This document shows, piece by piece, positions 59,873 to 64,000 of a stretch of DNA of 64,000 nucleotides (position 1 is its first letter; each line of letters starts with the position of its first letter). The position numbers and the translations under genes are program-made. The notes under the pieces were generated by a model. It was not told the origin of the DNA, ran no database searches, and saw only the letters and a list, made by a program, of their open reading frames with translations. The stretch lies in assembly GCF_012641465.1 (NCBI RefSeq), contig NZ_JABAIK010000004.1, positions 62,001 to 126,000 on the forward strand, written 5' to 3'. The DNA comes from Vibrio agarilyticus. GTDB lineage: Bacteria; Pseudomonadota; Gammaproteobacteria; Enterobacterales; Vibrionaceae.

Positions 59873-60035
59873 AAGCACATTCCACAGCCTGTGAATCGAA
59901 CGTCGCGCCTTCTGCTCCCTGCAATGAGTCACAAATTTGAACGCGAATTTTTGCTTTATTGCCTTTAGATCGCATAGTAACATGGAGCGACAAGCTGTGT
60001 AACCACTCGGTAAACAACATGTTAAAGGAGCAGCA

Positions 60036-60476
60036 ATGATTTGGATGTATACCCTTGGCGGGTTAGTCGTTGGCGTGATCATTGGTGTTGTCGCGACCAA
60101 ATTGAGCAGTCCCGACCACAAAAAACAAAAAGCCACTTATAAAGAACTTGAAACGGCAAAATTTGCACTGGAGCAGCAACGTCAAGAGCTGGTTGATCAC
60201 TTCGCACAAGCGGCCGAAATGCTTGATGTACTTGGTAAGGATTACAGCAAACTTTATCAACATATGGCGAAAACGTCGGCTGAGTTATTGCCAAACTTGC
60301 CCGCACAAGACAACCCATTTGATAAGAAACTCGCTAAGGCGGATAACCGTGACGACGAAAATGCCGTTAGCGAACCACCAAAAGATTACGCAAATGGCGC
60401 AACTGGACTCTTTTCAATGCAACAAGCCATTCCGGTAAGTTCGCCTGACACTCAAACAGTGAGAGAGAGCGCCTAA
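60036..60476 (+). CDS. zapG: Inner-membrane protein ZapG (YhcB, DUF1043)
   Basis: A 146-residue protein with one N-terminal membrane helix (about 3-22), a coiled coil (about 30-85) including LEQQRQELVDHFAQAAEMLD, and a polar tail. The family links cell division, peptidoglycan and envelope synthesis. AAAGGAG precedes the ATG. It is divergent from zapE and lies upstream of degQ-degS, as in E. coli. Confidence 0.93.
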   Translation: MIWMYTLGGLVVGVIIGVVATKLSSPDHKKQKATYKELETAKFALEQQRQELVDHFAQAAEMLDVLGKDYSKLYQHMAKTSAELLPNLPAQDNPFDKKLAKADNRDDENAVSEPPKDYANGATGLFSMQQAIPVSSPDTQTVRESA

Positions 60477-60540
60477 GCTTCATTCACTGAGATGCTGAAC
60501 TAATTGAGAAAACATCAGTCTCAACCTTCACTAAGATCCA

Positions 60541-60588
60541 TTGAAAACGACTCTATCCCATCCCATTTTTATATAGAGTCGTTTTCAA
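60541..60588. terminator. Long inverted repeat after zapG, probable terminator
   Basis: TTGAAAACGACTCTAT and ATAGAGTCGTTTTCAA form a 16-bp perfect stem with a 16-nt loop, between zapG and degQ. The A/T-rich outer arm gives a U-rich end, so termination is plausible, but the loop is long for a standard terminator. Confidence 0.6.
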
Positions 60589-60621
60589 AATAAAATAAGA
60601 TGTTATTGAAGGAGTTATTGG

Positions 60622-61986
60622 ATGAAAAAAACCTTACTTGCCCTTTCTTTATTGTCGCTCAGTTTAAGCAGTGCCTATCTTGCGCCCGCCTACGCAGCGC
60701 TTCCGTTCAGCGTCGATGGCAAAGAGCTGCCAAGTCTTGCACCGATGCTAGAACGAGTCACCCCCGCCGTTGTCAGTATTGCTGTTGAGGGTAAACAGGT
60801 TGAGCGAAGCCGCCTACCAGAACAGTTCCAATTCTTTTTTGGCCCCGAGTTTCCTGAAGAGCAAGTGCGCGAACGCCCTTTCCGTGGACTGGGCTCCGGC
60901 GTCATTATCGATGCCGATAAAGGGTATATCGTGACTAACTATCATGTCATTAACGGCGCCGATGAGATTCGCGTTCGTTTGCATGATGGGCGTGAATACG
61001 AAGCTGAATTAATTGGTGGCGATGAAATGTCTGACGTTGCCCTACTCAAACTTGATTCGGTCAAAGATCTGACCGAAGTCACTCTAGCCGATTCAGACAA
61101 ACTGCGTGTTGGCGATTTTAGCGTTGCGATTGGCAACCCATTTGGCCTAGGTCAAACCGTCACCTCAGGTATTGTCTCAGCACTGGGGCGCAGCGGTTTA
61201 AATGTGCAAAACTTCGAAAACTTCATTCAAACCGATGCCGCAATTAATAGTGGTAATTCTGGCGGCGCTCTGGTCAACCTCAACGGTGAGCTGATTGGGA
61301 TCAACACCGCAATCCTTGGTCCTAATGGCGGCAATGTGGGTATTGGTTTTGCCATTCCTTCCAATATGATGAAAAACCTCACCGAACAAATTCTTGAATT
61401 TGGCGAGGTGAAACGCGGTATGCTTGGCGTTCAAGGCGGCGAAGTCACCTCTGAATTGGCCGAAGCGTTAGGCTATGAATCAAGTAAAGGCGCTTTTGTC
61501 AGTCAAGTCGTTCCCGACTCTGCTGCCGATAAAGCGGGAATACAAGCCGGTGATATTATCGTTTCCATCAACGATAAACCCATCAGCACCTTCTCTGAGC
61601 TGCGTGCAAAAATTGCCACATTGGGCGCTGGAAAAGAGGTCAAACTCGGTGTACTTCGTGATGGCAAGAGCAAAACGTTTGACGTAACGCTTGGTGAAGC
61701 GCAGCAAGCCAAAGCCAAAGCCGAGAGCTTACATCAAGGTCTCAGTGGCGCTGAGCTGAGTAATACCACCAGTCAAGATGCCATCGAAGGGGTTAAAGTC
61801 ACTCAAGTGGCAGAGAACTCACCAGCGGCTCGTTATCAATTGCAACCGGGCGACATTATTATTGGCGTTAATCGTCAGCGAGTGAAAAATCTGGCCGAGT
61901 TCCGTCAGGTAACGGAAAACCACCCAGGCGTGCTAGCACTCAATATTCAACGTGGCGATCGCACGCTCTACCTCGTAGTACGTTAA
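60622..61986 (+). CDS. degQ: Periplasmic serine protease/chaperone DegQ (DegP family)
   Basis: A 454-residue HtrA-type protease that degrades or refolds misfolded periplasmic proteins. The signal peptide ends near APAYA (residue 25). The catalytic triad is H108 (TNYHVING), D138 (MSDVALLK) and S213 (GNSGGAL). Two PDZ domains follow (about 265-355 and 375-450). The short LA loop and adjacent degS favour DegQ over DegP. GGAG precedes the ATG, and its own terminator lies at 62115-62144. Confidence 0.95.
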   Translation: MKKTLLALSLLSLSLSSAYLAPAYAALPFSVDGKELPSLAPMLERVTPAVVSIAVEGKQVERSRLPEQFQFFFGPEFPEEQVRERPFRGLGSGVIIDADKGYIVTNYHVINGADEIRVRLHDGREYEAELIGGDEMSDVALLKLDSVKDLTEVTLADSDKLRVGDFSVAIGNPFGLGQTVTSGIVSALGRSGLNVQNFENFIQTDAAINSGNSGGALVNLNGELIGINTAILGPNGGNVGIGFAIPSNMMKNLTEQILEFGEVKRGMLGVQGGEVTSELAEALGYESSKGAFVSQVVPDSAADKAGIQAGDIIVSINDKPISTFSELRAKIATLGAGKEVKLGVLRDGKSKTFDVTLGEAQQAKAKAESLHQGLSGAELSNTTSQDAIEGVKVTQVAENSPAARYQLQPGDIIIGVNRQRVKNLAEFRQVTENHPGVLALNIQRGDRTLYLVVR

Positions 61987-61989
61987 TAA

Positions 61990-62059
61990 TATACCCAAAT
62001 AACTTGGCGTTTGTGAGTGCTAGTCAACAACGCCACAACCTCAAGTAGGACGGGGATAA
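61990..62059. repeat. TATACCC-type repeat after degQ
   Basis: Starts TATACCCAAATAACTTGG and ends CTCAAGTAGGACGGGGATA, a slightly altered inverted terminus; 70 bp. The central CTAGTCAACAACGCC matches the copy at 2702. With the next repeat and terminator it fills the 308-nt degQ-degS gap, which holds no gene. Confidence 0.65.
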
Positions 62060-62114
62060 CGGACGCTTTGTTATTGAAGTCACCCTTTCAATAAAAAATG
62101 AGGTTTACTAACAT

Positions 62115-62144
62115 AAAAAGCCGCTCAAATGACGCGGCTTTTTT
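62115..62144 (+). terminator. degQ terminator
   Basis: AAGCCGC and GCGGCTT pair across nine bases, followed by six T. About 130 nt after the degQ stop, beyond the repeat, so the repeat is part of the mRNA. Confidence 0.88.
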
Positions 62145-62217
62145 GTTATTTTGCGAGCAAATGGTATCCTTTGCACTCGCTGTTTGATTTAAAGCCACCC
62201 TTTATTAGAGAGCAGCC

Positions 62218-62251
62218 TATACCCCTACAACTTCAAGTGAAAAGGGTATGA
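62218..62251. repeat. Minimal TATACCC-type repeat upstream of degS
   Basis: TATACCCCTACAACTTCAAG followed after TGAAAA by GGGTATGA; only 34 bp, essentially the two family termini joined. It lies about 45 nt before degS. Confidence 0.55.
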
Positions 62252-62294
62252 ATCAGACTTATGTAAACGCCACCTGCCATGGTGCGGAGAAATC

Positions 62295-63356
62295 ATGCTG
62301 AGTTATGTATTGAGGTCGGTCTTTTTAGGTCTTGCCACTGCGGCGATTGTCCTTGTGGCCTTACCGACCATAAAAGCGCGAGTGCAACCGTTTGCAACAC
62401 CACCAAGTAATCTTGCTGAACTGCAGGTCTCTTTTAATGACGCGGTACGTAATGCTGCGCCTGCCGTCGTCAATATTTACAGCCGTCAATATCTCGAAAA
62501 TGACCGCACGCGGCTGTCGACTCAGGGCTTAGGGTCCGGCGTCATTGTGTCTGAAAAAGGCTATATCATCACCAACTACCATGTGGTTGCGCAGGCAGAT
62601 CAAATCCTGGTCGCGCTACAAGATGGCCGAGTTGCCGCTGCTCAATTGGTGGGGACCGATCGTCGAACTGACATTGCCGTATTACGAGTTGAAGGTAGCA
62701 GCCTACCAGTGATCCCACAAAACCCGAGCTACCAAGCTAAAGTCGGCGATGTTGTACTTGCCATTGGCAACCCATACAACCTAGGTCAAACAACTACATT
62801 TGGTATCATTTCTGCGACAGGTCGTTCATCGATTAGTGCCGATGGCCGCCAAGCCTTTCTGCAAACAGATGCTGCCATTAATGAAGGCAATTCAGGTGGA
62901 GCGTTAGTCAACACTCAAGGTGAACTGGTCGGCATTAATACCGCCTCATTTCAACAAGCAACCGAGCTGGAAACCTACGGCATCTCATTTGCGATACCTT
63001 ATCAGTTAGCCTACAAAATTATGGAAAAAATCATTGCCGATGGTCGCGTCATTCGAGGCTATATCGGTATTGATGGACAAGATATCAATGCCGTCACGGC
63101 ACGCCTTTTAGGCAATGAACACATTGGTGGTATTGTGGTGCTTGGCATCGACCCCAATGGCCCCGCGTCAAAAGCTGGGTTTTCTCCACAAGATATCATC
63201 ATCAGCATTGATAAACACAAAGTTCAAGGCCGCCAAAGTGTTATGGATATCGTCACTGACTTACGTCCAGGCACAACAATTGATGTTGGGATTATTCGCC
63301 AAGGCAAGCCCCTCACCTTACAAGTTACGATTGCCGAAGATCCTCATCGAGGATGA
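62295..63356 (+). CDS. degS: Site-1 protease DegS
   Basis: A 353-residue membrane-anchored HtrA protease that senses unfolded porin C-termini and makes the first cut in RseA, freeing sigma-E. The N-terminal membrane anchor spans about 5-25 without a cleavage site. The triad is H96 (TNYHVVAQ), D126 (RTDIAVLR) and S200 (EGNSGGAL), matching E. coli H96, D126 and S201. A single PDZ domain (about 255-350) separates it from DegQ. A weak ribosome-binding site (GGAG) lies 8-10 nt upstream. Confidence 0.96.
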   Translation: MLSYVLRSVFLGLATAAIVLVALPTIKARVQPFATPPSNLAELQVSFNDAVRNAAPAVVNIYSRQYLENDRTRLSTQGLGSGVIVSEKGYIITNYHVVAQADQILVALQDGRVAAAQLVGTDRRTDIAVLRVEGSSLPVIPQNPSYQAKVGDVVLAIGNPYNLGQTTTFGIISATGRSSISADGRQAFLQTDAAINEGNSGGALVNTQGELVGINTASFQQATELETYGISFAIPYQLAYKIMEKIIADGRVIRGYIGIDGQDINAVTARLLGNEHIGGIVVLGIDPNGPASKAGFSPQDIIISIDKHKVQGRQSVMDIVTDLRPGTTIDVGIIRQGKPLTLQVTIAEDPHRG

Positions 63357-63447
63357 TAGTGTCTAGGTTTATACCCATATATGGTCAGTTGATAACCGAA
63401 AAGCGTATCAATTCGCCATAAAGAGACACATTGATTAAGGTAAACCC

Positions 63448-63480
63448 TGAAAAAAACACCGCATTGGCGGTGTTTTTTTA
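63448..63480. terminator. Bidirectional terminator between degS and parC
   Basis: AAACACCGC and GCGGTGTTT pair across ATTG, with A and T runs on either side, between convergent genes. Confidence 0.93.
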
Positions 63481-63492
63481 GGTTACGCTGTG

Positions 63493-64000
63493 CTACGGCG
63501 TGTCGACTAAGTCATTTTGCAGTTCAATTTCGGTCACGCGTTGTAAGCCTCGCGGCAGTAAACCACCTCGACGCCCACGCTCACCTCGGAAATTATCCAA
63601 ATCACTCGGCTTAAGTCCAAGCTTACGCTTACCCGCATAAAGCGTAATGTGCGCGCCTTGCGGTAAGGCCATCAGGTGAGTAAGGAACTCCTCACGCGCT
63701 TTGGCTTTAGCGCTCGGAATATTAATGATCTTATTCCCCTTACCTTTCGCAAGTTGTGGCAAGTCTTTCATAGGGAACAACAACATACGACCTAGGTTCG
63801 TGATGGCTAAAATCTCATCCGTATCGAGATTCGATATCGCAGACGGCGCCATCACCTCAGACGCTTCTGGCACAGTTATCAGCGCTTTACCACTGCGATT
63901 TTTAGACAATAAATCAGCGCCTTTGCAGACAAAACCATAACCGGCATCCGATCCAACCAGCCATAATTTATCTTCTTCGCTCATGATCACCTGACGAATA
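63493..64000 (-). CDS. parC: DNA topoisomerase IV subunit A, C-terminal part (5' end off window)
   Basis: About the last 168 residues of ParC. The visible part is C-terminal beta-pinwheel sequence: KLWLVGSDAGYGFV, NRSGKALITVPEASEV and LITLYAGKRKLGLKPSDL-like segments, ending RRGGLLPRGLQRVTEIEL. The GLQRV ending resembles that of E. coli ParC, and the lack of a long acidic tail argues against GyrA. The active-site tyrosine and quinolone-resistance region lie outside the window. ParC with ParE decatenates daughter chromosomes. The frame continues past 63990 to the edge, so the ATG at 63990 is internal. Confidence 0.9.
   Translation of the reverse strand, partial: IRQVIMSEEDKLWLVGSDAGYGFVCKGADLLSKNRSGKALITVPEASEVMAPSAISNLDTDEILAITNLGRMLLFPMKDLPQLAKGKGNKIINIPSAKAKAREEFLTHLMALPQGAHITLYAGKRKLGLKPSDLDNFRGERGRRGGLLPRGLQRVTEIELQNDLVDTP

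Noticed and set aside
59873-60136. 88-residue N-terminal extension of zapE
   Set aside because: The frame is open but overlaps the divergent zapG gene, has no family similarity, and the ATG at 59872 gives the normal family length.
63370-63386. Further TATACCC repeat copy after degS
   Set aside because: Only seven bases match and no second arm follows.

Overview
The window is chromosomal DNA from a gammaproteobacterium, almost certainly a Vibrio or close relative (Vibrionaceae). The evidence is the gene content and order: arcA/arcB next to yhcC and gltBD, mtn-cbiB-btuF-yadS, a dcw cluster without ddl, DciA between secA and lpxC, degQ-degS, and a family of short TATACCC...GGGTATA intergenic repeats typical of vibrios. 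I could not assign a species. I see no rRNA, tRNA, prophage, insertion sequence or CRISPR array. Nearly everything is core housekeeping sequence.

Layout, left to right. (1) 1-2.7 kb: the 5' two thirds of thrA (minus), preceded by a textbook thr leader peptide and attenuator, with a small predicted outer-membrane barrel protein reading the other way. (2) 2.7-8.9 kb: respiratory control. An rraA-like gene and a DUF3293 gene (minus) share an intergenic region with arcA (plus) that carries a perfect FNR palindrome. arcB (minus) is translationally coupled to an unrecognised lipoprotein, and yhcC follows. (3) 8.9-15.4 kb: gltB-gltD, glutamate synthase, behind a long structured leader. (4) 15.4-21.3 kb: a repeat-rich intergenic region, then a DUF1499 lipoprotein, mtn, cbiB, btuF, a YadS-type channel, a LysR regulator and a TauE/SafE permease. 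(5) 21.4-27.7 kb (minus): carB, carA, dapB and mutT. (6) 27.7-48.4 kb: secA, dciA (plus), lpxC and the dcw cell-wall and division cluster (ftsZ back to rsmH, minus). (7) 48.5-49 kb: RNase P RNA with an expanded P3 region. (8) 49-53.4 kb: rsmI, then lpoA-yraN-diaA-dolP (plus). (9) 53.4-60 kb (minus): sspB-sspA, petA-petB-petC (bc1 complex), rplM-rpsI and zapE. (10) 60-64 kb: zapG, degQ, degS (plus), and the 3' end of parC (minus) running off the window.

The genes fall into a few functional groups: amino-acid and nucleotide precursor synthesis (thrA, gltBD, carAB, dapB), aerobic/anaerobic control (ArcAB, FNR site, bc1 complex), peptidoglycan synthesis and division (dcw, lpoA, zapE, zapG), secretion and envelope quality control (secA, degQ, degS, dolP), and B12 salvage (cbiB, btuF). 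The lysine branch (dapB) and MurE both point to meso-diaminopimelate peptidoglycan.

I found no convincing new multi-gene system. The most notable items are three exact-length 24-bp tandem units inside the RNase P RNA P3 region, a perfect FNR box between arcA and the DUF3293-rraA pair, a factor-independent terminator inside the gltB upstream region, a 17-bp-paired hairpin after gltD, a 9-bp x5 tandem repeat after rpsI, and a CbiB homologue that lacks expected family motifs. Start codons were re-chosen by ribosome-binding site and family length in many cases, including TTG starts for carA and ftsQ and a GTG start for the permease.
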